64,000 nucleotides of DNA from assembly GCF_003007715.1 (NCBI RefSeq), contig NZ_PXNO01000023.1, positions 124,001-188,000 of the forward strand, read 5' to 3'. Position 1 is the first letter of the stretch; each line of letters opens with the position of its first letter. This document shows positions 14,086 through 22,371 of this stretch, in pieces. Both the position numbers and the translations under genes were made by a program. This DNA is from Marinobacter shengliensis. GTDB taxonomy: Bacteria; Pseudomonadota; Gammaproteobacteria; Pseudomonadales; Oleiphilaceae. The notes below the pieces were generated by a model. That model was not told the DNA's origin and did no database searches. It was given only the letters and a program-made list of their open reading frames with translations.

Positions 14086-15068
14086 ATCGTCGTGAACTGC
14101 TCAAACTGGCGGCCTGTTCGGCTTTGATTTCAGCCGTTCCCCTACAAAGGGCGTTTGCAGCCAAACCCGGCAAACTGATTGCAGCTACACCTCTTGGCTT
14201 GCCCCAGGTGATCCTGGCCCGGGCGCTGGAAGATCCGGAGCTGAATAACCTGATCCCTGAACGGGAACTTCTGGACTGGAAAGACCCGGATCAGTTGCGG
14301 GCCTGGCTGGCCCGGGCCGAAGTGATGGTGACGGCGACCCCAACCAATGTGGCCGCCAACCTGTATAACCGTGGCGTACCCGTGGTGCTGATGAACGTGA
14401 ATGTGTGGGGCACCCTGGGCATGCTGGGCCTCGAGCAGAAAGGCCCGTTGGCGAAGATGGAAGATCTGGCTGGCAGGCATGTGGGCGTGCCCTGGCGCGG
14501 GGATATGCCGGACCTGGTGTTCCGCTACTTGCTCGGTAAGGCCGGCCTGGAAGTGGGGCGTGACGTCAGGGTGAGCTATCAGTCCAGCCCGTTCGAGACG
14601 GTACAGATGTATGTGGCGCAACGCCTGGACGCTGCGGTGTTGCCAGAACCCATGCGCACGGCAACCCGGCTACAGAGCATGCAGTTCGGGCAGTCACCTA
14701 ATGAGCTGGATCTTCAGCAGGAGTGGGCGCGGCTGGCCGGTGGTGAGCCACTGCTGCCCCAGGCAGGGGTACTCTGCCGGCGGGAGTTGCTGGAGCAGGC
14801 ACCCGAGCAGGTTGCAGCGCTGCAAGCGGCCATTGGCCGGGCGGTTGACTGGGTAGTCGGTGAGTCGGAGGCAGCGGCGAGGTTGGGGGCGGATCGGTCG
14901 CCCCTGAGCCGTCAGGTGTATGAAGGAGCGATTGCCCGCACCGCGCTGAAAATGGTCAATGCGCAGGAAGCCCGGCCAGCTCTGGAGGACTTTTTCTCGG
15001 CACTGTCTGAATTGTCGTCTGGGTTCATTGGAGGCAAGTTGCCGGATGCGGATTTCTACCATGTTTGA
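14082..15068 (+). CDS. ABC transporter periplasmic substrate-binding protein (NMT1/SsuA-like)
   Basis: A 328-residue exported binding protein. MNRRELLKLAACSALISAVP is a signal peptide with a twin-Arg-like N-terminus, cleaved near AFA-AK. The mature part has the two-lobed NMT1/TauA pattern: TPLGLPQVILARAL at the start, ATPTNVAANLYNRGVPVVLMN as the ligand-binding strand turn, and RHVGVPWRGDMPDLVFRYLLGKAGL at the second lobe. Residues that would identify the ligand are not recognisable. The family moves small organics or anions. Coupling to nnrS (8-bp overlap) and to a TonB receptor under the same box suggests import of a molecule needed during denitrification, such as a metal complex or haem-related compound; this is inference. 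Confidence 0.78.
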   Translation: MNRRELLKLAACSALISAVPLQRAFAAKPGKLIAATPLGLPQVILARALEDPELNNLIPERELLDWKDPDQLRAWLARAEVMVTATPTNVAANLYNRGVPVVLMNVNVWGTLGMLGLEQKGPLAKMEDLAGRHVGVPWRGDMPDLVFRYLLGKAGLEVGRDVRVSYQSSPFETVQMYVAQRLDAAVLPEPMRTATRLQSMQFGQSPNELDLQQEWARLAGGEPLLPQAGVLCRRELLEQAPEQVAALQAAIGRAVDWVVGESEAAARLGADRSPLSRQVYEGAIARTALKMVNAQEARPALEDFFSALSELSSGFIGGKLPDADFYHV

Positions 15069-16248
15069 CCATCCCTGGCTGGCTTACGGCTTCCGGCCCT
15101 TTTTCCTGTTAGGTGCCCTGTACGCACCAATTGCGCTTCTGCCCTGGATTGGTGCGCTGATGCAGCAATTCACCTTGCCCATGGCGCTGCCTCCGCTGGC
15201 CTGGCATGGCCATGAAATGTTGTTCGGGTTTGTCAGTGCAGCTCTGGTAGGGTTTCTGCTGACCTCGATACCGTCCTGGGCCAGTGTGACACCCATCGCG
15301 GGTAAGTCGCTGGCAGCCCTGGTTTTGCTCTGGCTGGCGGGGCGATTGCTGTTCTGGTTATCCGCCCTGATACCGGGCTGGCTGGTGGCCATTGTGAACC
15401 TTGCCTTGCCTCTTGTTTTGATACTCTGGGCGGCCCCGGCCTTGCTGTCCGAGGCTGGCCGCCGACACCTGAGTATCGGCATGGCACTGATCGGCTATGT
15501 GCTGGTTCAGGTGCTTTTCTATACGGCCTGGTTGTGGCCGGAGGTCACTGGCACGATCACTCCGGTGGCGGTGCTTAACACCACCGTCAATCTGCTGCTG
15601 GTACTGATTGCCCTTACGGCTACCCGCATTGTCCGTGTGGTGGCCATGGAGGCACGAAAGGAAATTGGCTTTTCAGGCCCTGGTCGATTAACACCTGCCC
15701 GGGAGCATCTGGCGGTGGCCGCGTTGATTCTGTTTGTGATTGCGGATTTCTGGGCTCCCGGTCACGTGGTTACCGGCTGGATTGCCCTCGCTGCCGCGGC
15801 AGCCCAGGCCGACCGCCTGAGTGAATGGCCGTGGGGCAGGGCGATGACCCGGTTATACCTGTTGCTGCTGACGCTGGCGTATCTGTGGATGGTGGTCGGG
15901 CTGGTTCTGGTGGGTGTCACCGCACTCATCGACACCTTGCCCGGTTACACCGGCCGCCATGCCTTGTCGGCCGGTGCAGCGGGTACCGCAATTCTTGCTG
16001 TGTTCTGTATTGCCGGGCTGCGCCATACCGGAAGGTCGCTGGCGCTGCCGTGGCTGATCTGGCCTGCGCTAGTAGCATTGGTCGCAACGGCACTGTTGCG
16101 AACGTTTGTACCGGTCTGGTGGCCGGAGTACTACCTGTTGGCGGGCGTCGTGCTGCCCTTTGTGCTCTGGTTGGTTTCCTATCTGCTTTACGCAATCGCT
16201 TACGGGCGTTTTCTTGTGACCGCCAGGGCGGATGGAATGCCTGGGTAA
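15061..16248 (+). CDS. nnrS: NnrS family haem- and copper-containing membrane protein
   Basis: A 395-residue polytopic protein with about 12 helices. The N-terminal YGFRPFFLLG and the HGHEMLFGF segment are NnrS hallmarks, with histidines suitable for haem. NnrS proteins bind haem and copper and protect against NO and iron-nitrosyl stress in denitrifiers. The ATG overlaps the stop of the binding-protein gene; an ATG 15 bp further upstream is possible. Being last in a DNR-boxed ABC operon, it shares expression with the uptake system rather than standing alone as in many genomes. Confidence 0.88.
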   Translation: MFDHPWLAYGFRPFFLLGALYAPIALLPWIGALMQQFTLPMALPPLAWHGHEMLFGFVSAALVGFLLTSIPSWASVTPIAGKSLAALVLLWLAGRLLFWLSALIPGWLVAIVNLALPLVLILWAAPALLSEAGRRHLSIGMALIGYVLVQVLFYTAWLWPEVTGTITPVAVLNTTVNLLLVLIALTATRIVRVVAMEARKEIGFSGPGRLTPAREHLAVAALILFVIADFWAPGHVVTGWIALAAAAAQADRLSEWPWGRAMTRLYLLLLTLAYLWMVVGLVLVGVTALIDTLPGYTGRHALSAGAAGTAILAVFCIAGLRHTGRSLALPWLIWPALVALVATALLRTFVPVWWPEYYLLAGVVLPFVLWLVSYLLYAIAYGRFLVTARADGMPG

Positions 16249-16350
16249 TCGAGCTCTGATATTCCCGGTTCTATGACAATTAGCAAGAGCACATTTTGGT
16301 GATTGCGCTATGCTCAAAGTGGCAGTGTCCGTTTTGGGAGAGCGTACTTC

Positions 16351-18336
16351 GTGATCAAAGCACCAGATACCTCGGATGCCTTCGAAATTTTCCCCTGGAA
16401 TCGTAATTTCGAAACCGGCATTCAGGAAATCGATGAGCAGCACAAGGTGCTGGTTAATATCCTTAATCGTCTTGCCTGGCACTTCGCATCGGATAGCTCT
16501 GAACTTTCCGCGGACCACGTTCTTGATGAGTTGCTTTCCTATGCCGCGTTTCACTTCCAGTTTGAGGAAAAGATCTGGAATAAGACACTGGGTGAGGATG
16601 GTATGGCCAGAAATCATCACGATGCCCACCAGATGTTCTTTGTTCAGATTCATGAATTGCGTAAAAGTGGCGAACCCCACGAAGACATACTGACCAATCT
16701 TTTTGATTTTCTGACTCGTTGGTTGGCGTTTCATATTCTGGAGTCTGATCGCCGCATGGCCCTCACTGCCAAGATGGTAGAAAAGGGCTACGCGTTAAAT
16801 GAGGCCAGGGACCGGGTGGACTCAGAACTCAGCGGTTCGGTATCTGTGCTGGTTAATGCGCTTCTGGAGATTTACGGCAAATTGTCTTCAAGCACCATTC
16901 AGTTGATGCGTGAAAAAATGGCGCGCCACAGGGCCGAAGACGATTTGCAGCGAATCCAGAACGAACGCTTGAGTCAGGCTCTGGAAGAACAGGCCAGCGA
17001 ATATCAGCAGCACCTTGAAACCCTGGCCTACAACGATGCCCTGACAGGCCTCTGGAATCGCAACGGGATCATTCGAAGAATCCGCGACTGCATGGCGGAA
17101 GCAGAGAGGGCAGTCAACCCGGCAGCTTTGGTGTCCATCGACCTCGATCATTTTATTGATCTGAACGCGTGCCTTGGGGAGGATGCCGCAGACCGTTTAC
17201 TTGGCCTGTTGGCACGGCGCTGGCTTGATGCCATACCGGCTGATGCCTGTCTGGCCCGGACTGGCGGTGATGAATTTGCGCTTCTGCTGCCTGATGCCAG
17301 CCAGACGGAATCCCGACTCGAGGCCCTTCGGTTGACGGCGCGCCAGCCTTTTGAGCTTGATGGGGCAGAAGTGTCTGTTACTTTTACGGCTGGAGTTGTT
17401 CTATTTCCTGATCAGGCAGTTCAGGATGCTGACATCCTGTTGCGACAGGCAAATAACACGCTTTATCGTGCGAAGCATGAAATGCATGGCGGGTGGTTGT
17501 ATCTGGATGCAGGTGAACAAAACCAGTACCACGCCCGCCAATTGTTACTGGATGACATTCGAAGAGGCCTCAGTCATGAAGAGTTTCGGCTGTTTTATCA
17601 GCCTAAGGTGAACCTTCGGACCGGTGAAGTACTGGGCGTTGAGGCGCTTATCCGCTGGCAACACGCTCAGAAAGGCTTGTTGTCACCGATTCATTTTCTG
17701 CCAGGCATAGAACATCATGCCCTGAACGTTCAGGTTGGCGAATGGGTGTTGCGGGAATCTCTTCAGCAAATGCAGCGCTGGGACAAGCAGGGCGTAGAGT
17801 TGAATGTCAGCGTCAATGTCTCGGCTTTCCAGCTTCAGAGTGGTGATTTTCCAGAACGGCTTAAGCACATCCTTTCAGAGTTCCCGCAGATTGACCCTGC
17901 CAGGCTGGATCTGGAAATCCTGGAGACGGCTGCCCTGGGGGAGCTGGACAGGGCTGTCCAGACAATCAACGAGTGTCGGGAGCTCGGCGTTCGTTTCTCG
18001 CTCGACGATTTTGGTACAGGCTATTCGTCGTTGTCTTATCTGAAGCGACTCCCTGTCGACACTCTCAAAGTGGATCGGGAGTTTGTATCCGGGGCCGACG
18101 GAAGTCGAGAGAACCTTTCAATACTTCGGGGGATTGTCGGGCTGTCGGGTGTATTCGGAAAACAGATCATTGCTGAGGGTGTTGAAACGATCAAACAGGG
18201 CCAGATTCTGTTGTCGCTGGGGTGCCAGCAGGCCCAGGGTTATGCGATGTCTCCCCCTGTTGAGCCGGATCGCCTCCTGGAGTGGATCGCCAACTGGAAA
18301 ACTTTTCCGGAGTGGCAGGCATACGACGGTTTGTGA
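16351..18336 (+). CDS. Hemerythrin-GGDEF-EAL c-di-GMP signalling protein
   Basis: A 661-residue soluble protein. Residues ~1-130 are a bacteriohemerythrin (GIQEIDEQHKVL, FHFQFEEKIW, HHDAHQMF, AFHILESDRRM), which binds O2 or NO at a di-iron site. A coiled linker leads to GGDEF (LTGLWNRNGI and an intact GGDEF) and then EAL with EALIRW, LDDFGTGYSSL, LKVDREFV and AEGVET, all needed for phosphodiesterase activity. Both catalytic halves look intact, though the output is most likely c-di-GMP hydrolysis. I favour the GTG with GGGAG ten bases upstream over an earlier TTG. Its 3' end overlaps the convergent PyrD-like gene by 146 bp. Confidence 0.85.
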   Translation: MIKAPDTSDAFEIFPWNRNFETGIQEIDEQHKVLVNILNRLAWHFASDSSELSADHVLDELLSYAAFHFQFEEKIWNKTLGEDGMARNHHDAHQMFFVQIHELRKSGEPHEDILTNLFDFLTRWLAFHILESDRRMALTAKMVEKGYALNEARDRVDSELSGSVSVLVNALLEIYGKLSSSTIQLMREKMARHRAEDDLQRIQNERLSQALEEQASEYQQHLETLAYNDALTGLWNRNGIIRRIRDCMAEAERAVNPAALVSIDLDHFIDLNACLGEDAADRLLGLLARRWLDAIPADACLARTGGDEFALLLPDASQTESRLEALRLTARQPFELDGAEVSVTFTAGVVLFPDQAVQDADILLRQANNTLYRAKHEMHGGWLYLDAGEQNQYHARQLLLDDIRRGLSHEEFRLFYQPKVNLRTGEVLGVEALIRWQHAQKGLLSPIHFLPGIEHHALNVQVGEWVLRESLQQMQRWDKQGVELNVSVNVSAFQLQSGDFPERLKHILSEFPQIDPARLDLEILETAALGELDRAVQTINECRELGVRFSLDDFGTGYSSLSYLKRLPVDTLKVDREFVSGADGSRENLSILRGIVGLSGVFGKQIIAEGVETIKQGQILLSLGCQQAQGYAMSPPVEPDRLLEWIANWKTFPEWQAYDGL

Positions 18337-19207
18337 CCCTCAAATGAGGCTGCAGAATCCGGTAGCCAGCATCAGGGCCTTTGAATACCAGCGCATTGTG
18401 GACCTGAACTAGATCGGCCCCGGCATTCAATCGGTCCCGATACTGCCTGGATGACTGCACTCCGCCATTGGTCAGAAGGGCAGTGCCGGCAGGCATGCGT
18501 TTTCGGCATAGTTCCAGTGTATGGCAGACTGAGGCTTGTAACTTTTGGCAGTCCCATTGCCGAAAGCTTTTTTCGGTGAACGGTTTGCCAAAATCGAAAC
18601 AGATTAGAATTCCGTCCAGGCCCATGGATGCCAGGTAGGGTAAAAGGCCCAGATCGTTGGTGCTGCCCGGGGTGAGCCGTAGTTTGAATACTATGGGGCA
18701 GTGTTTGCCGGTGAGTTGTGCCAATTGGCCTCGAAATTCGATGAGCGCCACCAGGTTGGCGTGTAGTTTTGGAAACGCCGTGGCAGTCCTCAGCCAGTTC
18801 GGGGCAAGAGTCAGGTAATCGGCTGACCACCAACACGCCTCGATAAGTTCTTTTAACCGGTCAGTTTCCCGTTCTGGCGCTTCGGTTTCCTGTACTGCCA
18901 GTCTAATCCCGGCCAAGGTCATGCGCGGCGGGCCGCCGCCTGCGATCTGTGGTGGCACAGAGCGCTGCCAGCTACCGATTTCGATGGATCCGAACCCGAG
19001 CGCGCCGGCGTTTCTTCCCAGTCTGCCGGTGCGATCGAAACCGGCGGCAATGCCCAACCTGTTGGAAAACGACAGGCCCATACAGGTAACAGGCCGCTCA
19101 GGTGCACGGGCTGCAATCCCAGGCGGCCAGTCAGTCAGCGCCTGTTGGCAGGCATTCTCGAATGCCCTCCGCCGAATGTCGGGAAGTTGGTTTTCTGGCC
19201 TATCCAT
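18191..19207 (-). CDS. Divergent dihydroorotate dehydrogenase-like flavoprotein, last gene of the pqq operon
   Basis: A 338-residue PyrD-fold protein. The class 2 pattern is readable (MGLSFSNRLGIAAGFDRTG, LGFGSIEIGSW, NGGVQSSRQYRDRLNAGADLVQVHNALVFKGP), but active-site motifs differ. The FDKNG loop is FDRTG, and the NxSSPNT strand that binds orotate is LTLAPNWL. It probably binds FMN but is unlikely to make orotate. The last ~50 residues (after residue ~290) are Pro/Ser/Gly-rich, unlike PyrD, and overlap the EAL gene on the other strand, as if an original stop were lost. Its ATG overlaps the SerC-like stop, so it is translated with the pqq-serC operon. Confidence 0.72.
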   Translation of the reverse strand: MDRPENQLPDIRRRAFENACQQALTDWPPGIAARAPERPVTCMGLSFSNRLGIAAGFDRTGRLGRNAGALGFGSIEIGSWQRSVPPQIAGGGPPRMTLAGIRLAVQETEAPERETDRLKELIEACWWSADYLTLAPNWLRTATAFPKLHANLVALIEFRGQLAQLTGKHCPIVFKLRLTPGSTNDLGLLPYLASMGLDGILICFDFGKPFTEKSFRQWDCQKLQASVCHTLELCRKRMPAGTALLTNGGVQSSRQYRDRLNAGADLVQVHNALVFKGPDAGYRILQPHLRVTNRRMPATPEKFSSWRSTPGGDPAQQGETSHNPGPAGTPATTESGPV

Positions 19208-20291
19208 AACGGTTCCTGAAATCCCGCATGAAATCGACAAGGGCACTAACGGCCGCGTCTGTCTGAGCGTTATACAGGCTCGCGCGCAACCCCCCGGCGT
19301 GGCTATGTCCGGACAGATTGAAGAGTCCCCTTTCAGAGGCTTCAGCCAGAAAGGTTTGTCTTAGCGATTCGCTGGCAAGTCCGAAGCAAAGGTTCATCAC
19401 GGAGCGGTGACCCAGTTGAGCGGGGCAATGATAGAAATCATCCTGATCGATGACCGAGTAAACCTGTTCGCTCTGATGCTTATTGTGAATCTGTATGGCG
19501 GGGAGGCCGCCTTGTGCATCAAGCCACTCCAGCATGAGATCCACAAGGTAGATGGCAAACATCAATGGCGTGTTGGTGCGGTTGCCGGCTTCGATCTGTG
19601 ACTCGTAATTGAATACTCGGGGCGTCTCCGGGCGCGCCCGGCCCAGCAGGGTTTCCCTGATAATCACGATGACCAGACCGGCCGGCCCCAGGTTCTTCTG
19701 GGTGCCCGCATAGATCAGCCCGTATTGGTTAATATTGATCGGCCGGGAGAGAAATTCAGAGGTCATGTCGGCAACTAACGGGATGTCATCACAATCCGGA
19801 TCTGCATGAAACTGCACCCCATTTGCTGTCTCGTTGGTCGTAATATGGCAATAGCTCAAGTCCTGAGGGAGGCTCCACCGGTGAGGGGATGGAATGCGGT
19901 CGTATCCGGTGCTGCGAGAGCTGGCAACAGTATGCGCCTTGCCATAGCGCGCGCCCTCCTGCAACGCACGGGCAGACCAGTGACCTGTGTCTACGTATCC
20001 CGCCTTGCCACTGGCTGGAAGCAGGTTCAGCGGAATCAGTGAAAACTGGGCCGATGCGCCTCCCTGAAGGAATAGAATCTGGTACCCGGGTGGCAGATTC
20101 AGTAGTGCCCGCAACCGCATTTTTGCCTGCACCATCAGTTCTGCAAACCGGTCGCTTGAGAAGGGCGTTTCCAATATGGAGTAGCCCTGACCCTGCCAGT
20201 CATACAGTTCCGCTCTGGCTTTGGCCAATACCGACCCCGGTAGGGGGGCAGGGCCAGCCGCAAAATTGAATTTCTTGTTATACCTTTCCAT
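19200..20291 (-). CDS. SerC-family aminotransferase lacking phosphate-binding residues
   Basis: A 363-residue class V PLP aminotransferase clearly of the phosphoserine aminotransferase family (FNFAAGPAPLPGSVL, YAGTQKNLGPAGLVIVI with the PLP Lys, GGLRASLYNA). The substrate-phosphate site is altered. The HR pair of E. coli SerC (His41-Arg42, in EVSHRGKEF) reads ETPFSSDRF here, and the GHR (328-329) reads GHS. The carboxylate Arg of GGMRAS is kept. Reduced affinity for phosphorylated substrates is therefore expected, and a role in serine synthesis is doubtful. It overlaps the membrane-protein gene before it (TGATG) and the PyrD-like gene after it, placing it in the pqq operon. Confidence 0.83.
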   Translation of the reverse strand: MERYNKKFNFAAGPAPLPGSVLAKARAELYDWQGQGYSILETPFSSDRFAELMVQAKMRLRALLNLPPGYQILFLQGGASAQFSLIPLNLLPASGKAGYVDTGHWSARALQEGARYGKAHTVASSRSTGYDRIPSPHRWSLPQDLSYCHITTNETANGVQFHADPDCDDIPLVADMTSEFLSRPININQYGLIYAGTQKNLGPAGLVIVIIRETLLGRARPETPRVFNYESQIEAGNRTNTPLMFAIYLVDLMLEWLDAQGGLPAIQIHNKHQSEQVYSVIDQDDFYHCPAQLGHRSVMNLCFGLASESLRQTFLAEASERGLFNLSGHSHAGGLRASLYNAQTDAAVSALVDFMRDFRNRYG

Positions 20292-20797
20292 CAGAACAGG
20301 TTCAGGCCATGGCTTCCTGCGGCCATGAAAAAGATCAGGGGAAACGAGAGAATGGTATTTGTTCTGGAGGACAGAAAGGTCACCCTGGAACAACGTATCC
20401 GCTCAGCGGCTGGTGCCGCGACAAACCCCAGCACTTTTTTCTGATGTGGCCAGAGTACGAACCACAGATTGAGCACCATGATAATGCCAATCCACGCCCC
20501 GACGCCGATCACTGCGTGATGCCCCTCAAGGGTGAGGGCATCCATGAGTATGCCTCTGTGCCAGAGCATGAGAGCGCCAGAAGCGAGGACAACCAGAGAC
20601 GCATAGCGAAAGGTGCCGTGCTCCTGGTGCATCCTGCGGGTAAGGTCTTCCGTTCTATTGCTCTCATCTTTTGGGTCTATCTGCAACGGTATAAAGCGGG
20701 GCGCTTTAACCACGTTCGCGTAATTATGACCAACCCAGATCAGAGCAAAGACGATATGCAGCCAGCGCATGGCAATGTCCACCAGTGTCCAGCTCAT
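20291..20797 (-). CDS. PuuD/urate-hydroxylase-like membrane protein in the pqq operon
   Basis: A 168-residue membrane protein with four probable helices. RWLHIVFALIWVGHNY resembles the first helix of the PuuD-type membrane domain, and further membrane-side histidines (HQEHGTFRY, ALMLWHRG, EGHHAVIG, WPHQKK) could bind haem. The C-terminal cytochrome c of full-length PuuD is absent. It could be an electron-transfer partner for an operon oxidoreductase such as the PyrD-like protein. The ATG overlaps the stop of the 35-residue gene and its own stop overlaps the SerC-like ATG. Confidence 0.62.
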   Translation of the reverse strand: MSWTLVDIAMRWLHIVFALIWVGHNYANVVKAPRFIPLQIDPKDESNRTEDLTRRMHQEHGTFRYASLVVLASGALMLWHRGILMDALTLEGHHAVIGVGAWIGIIMVLNLWFVLWPHQKKVLGFVAAPAAERIRCSRVTFLSSRTNTILSFPLIFFMAAGSHGLNLF

Positions 20798-20901
20798 GAC
20801 AGGCCTGCCTGAATCCACGCTTTGGTAATCAGATAGAGCACGATGGTCAGCACCATGCCGGCCGCGAGCGTGCCCACCAATGAATCATGGGGGACCTTCA
20901 T
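20794..20901 (-). CDS. 35-residue single-helix membrane peptide in the pqq operon
   Basis: A very short gene: MKVPHDSLVG followed by one hydrophobic helix (MVLTIVLYLI) and a short tail. GAGG lies eight bases upstream of the ATG, 1 bp after the pqqE stop, and its stop overlaps the next ATG (ATGA). The exact packing supports a real gene. It is probably an accessory subunit of the adjacent 168-residue membrane protein. No homologue is recognised by eye. Confidence 0.6.
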   Translation of the reverse strand: MKVPHDSLVGTLAAGMVLTIVLYLITKAWIQAGLS

Positions 20902-20902
20902 G

Positions 20903-22036
20903 TTATACCTCCGTGGGTACCCACCCGGCTGCCCGGGCGATCAGTTTTTCCGGGTGCTGGCGGGTTTTCAGCGCACGGTCCACGGCATCCGTTACCATGT
21001 AGTGATGCGGTGATTTGCTGCAGGCCGGGTCGGGATTGGCGGCATCCCCGGTCAAAAGCATGGCCTGGCAGCGGCAGCCGCCGAAGTCTTTTTCTTTCTC
21101 TGAGCAACTTCGGCAGGGTTCTTTCATCCAGCTATCACCGCGATACAAATTGAAGCTCTCCGACTGGTGCCAGATCCAGCTCAGGTCACGGTCCCGAACG
21201 CTCGGGAAATTCAGCCCCGGCAGGGTGCGGGCTTGTGAACAGGGGAGTACTATGCCGTCTGGTGCAATGGTCAGGTGAATGCTGCCCCAGCCGTTCATAC
21301 AGGCCTTGGGGCGGCCTTCGTAGTAATCCGGAATAACGAAGAAAATGGTCATACTGCCGGCCAGTCGCTCCCTTGCTTCGGCAACTTGCGCCTCCGCTTT
21401 CTCCAGAGCCTCTCGGGTAGGCATCAATTGATCCCGGTTGACCAGCGCCCAGTTGTAGTACTGCACATTGGCAAGCTCCAGGTATTCCACGCCTATGTCG
21501 GCCGCCAGATTGATAATGTCCGGCACCTGGTGAATGTTGACACTTGAAACGGGAACATTGAGCACCATCGGAAAGCCGAGCGACTTGATCTCTCTGGCCA
21601 TCTGGAGCTTCTTTTCGTAACAATCTACTCCGGCCAGCCAGTGGGCGGTTTCCGGATTACTGGACTGGAAGCCCAGCTGTATATGGCGCAAACCGGCTTC
21701 TTTCAGGTTCTCCAGTCGTTTTCTGGTAAGCCCGATGCCCGATGTGATCAGGTTGGTGTAATACCCCAACCCATTGGCTTCAGCTACCAGCTCTTCCAGA
21801 TCTTTTCTCAGTGTGGGCTCACCGCCGGAGAAGCCGATCTGCATCGCCCCCATGTTGCGGGCATCGTGAATAACCTGCTTCCACTCATTGGTGCTCAGTT
21901 CATCCGGATGGTTATCCAGATCCGTGGGGTTGCTGCAGAACGCGCATTTGAGCGGGCATTTGTAGGTCAGCTCAAGCAACAGCCAGACGGGGTTGCCCTG
22001 ACCATCAAGATTCAGGTTGGATCCAGCCTTTGCCAT
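20903..22036 (-). CDS. pqqE: PqqE radical SAM enzyme (PqqA glutamate-tyrosine cross-linking)
   Basis: A 377-residue radical SAM/SPASM enzyme. The SAM cluster motif is KCPLKCAFC near the start, IGFSGGEPTLR is the SAM loop, and auxiliary-cluster cysteines are in CMNGWGSIHLTI, IVLPCSQA, CRSCSEKEKDFGGCRC and DPACSKSPHH. It joins Glu and Tyr side chains of PqqA. The ATG is preceded by GGAGG and lies 32 bp inside pqqD. It is followed by the 35-residue membrane gene rather than other pqq genes. Confidence 0.92.
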   Translation of the reverse strand: MAKAGSNLNLDGQGNPVWLLLELTYKCPLKCAFCSNPTDLDNHPDELSTNEWKQVIHDARNMGAMQIGFSGGEPTLRKDLEELVAEANGLGYYTNLITSGIGLTRKRLENLKEAGLRHIQLGFQSSNPETAHWLAGVDCYEKKLQMAREIKSLGFPMVLNVPVSSVNIHQVPDIINLAADIGVEYLELANVQYYNWALVNRDQLMPTREALEKAEAQVAEARERLAGSMTIFFVIPDYYEGRPKACMNGWGSIHLTIAPDGIVLPCSQARTLPGLNFPSVRDRDLSWIWHQSESFNLYRGDSWMKEPCRSCSEKEKDFGGCRCQAMLLTGDAANPDPACSKSPHHYMVTDAVDRALKTRQHPEKLIARAAGWVPTEV

Positions 22037-22298
22037 AGCATACCTCCAGGAACTGGTGAACACGGGGCTCAATGAAGTCGGGTGCTTCCGAGAACAGGCC
22101 GGAAAGTTCGGCGACGATGTCTGACACCGTTCTGGCACCGTCACACCGGTTGAGGATTTCACCGGCGGTGGGGTTCAGTTTTACAATGCCTTCGGGATAC
22201 ATCAGCACGTAAGCTTGCTGTGATTCTTCCCAGCGAAACATGAAGACCGGTGCGATGCGGAATCGGGTAAGACCAGTGTAGTTGTTTGAATTGGTCAT
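22005..22298 (-). CDS. pqqD: PqqD peptide chaperone
   Basis: A 97-residue RiPP-recognition protein. It has the winged-helix pattern of PqqD: FRIAPVFMFRWEESQQAYVL, YPEGIVKLNPTAGEILNRCDG and TVSDIVAELSG. It delivers PqqA to PqqE; the two genes overlap, consistent with a complex. Length is normal. A GGGAG precedes the ATG. It lies 73 bp after pqqA. Confidence 0.9.
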   Translation of the reverse strand: MTNSNNYTGLTRFRIAPVFMFRWEESQQAYVLMYPEGIVKLNPTAGEILNRCDGARTVSDIVAELSGLFSEAPDFIEPRVHQFLEVCYGKGWIQPES

Positions 22299-22371
22299 TG
22301 GCTGCTCCCAGGGGCTTACAAGGCGAAGGGCTGTCCCTGCAAGAGGAAGAGGCTCACAGGGACAGAATTGA

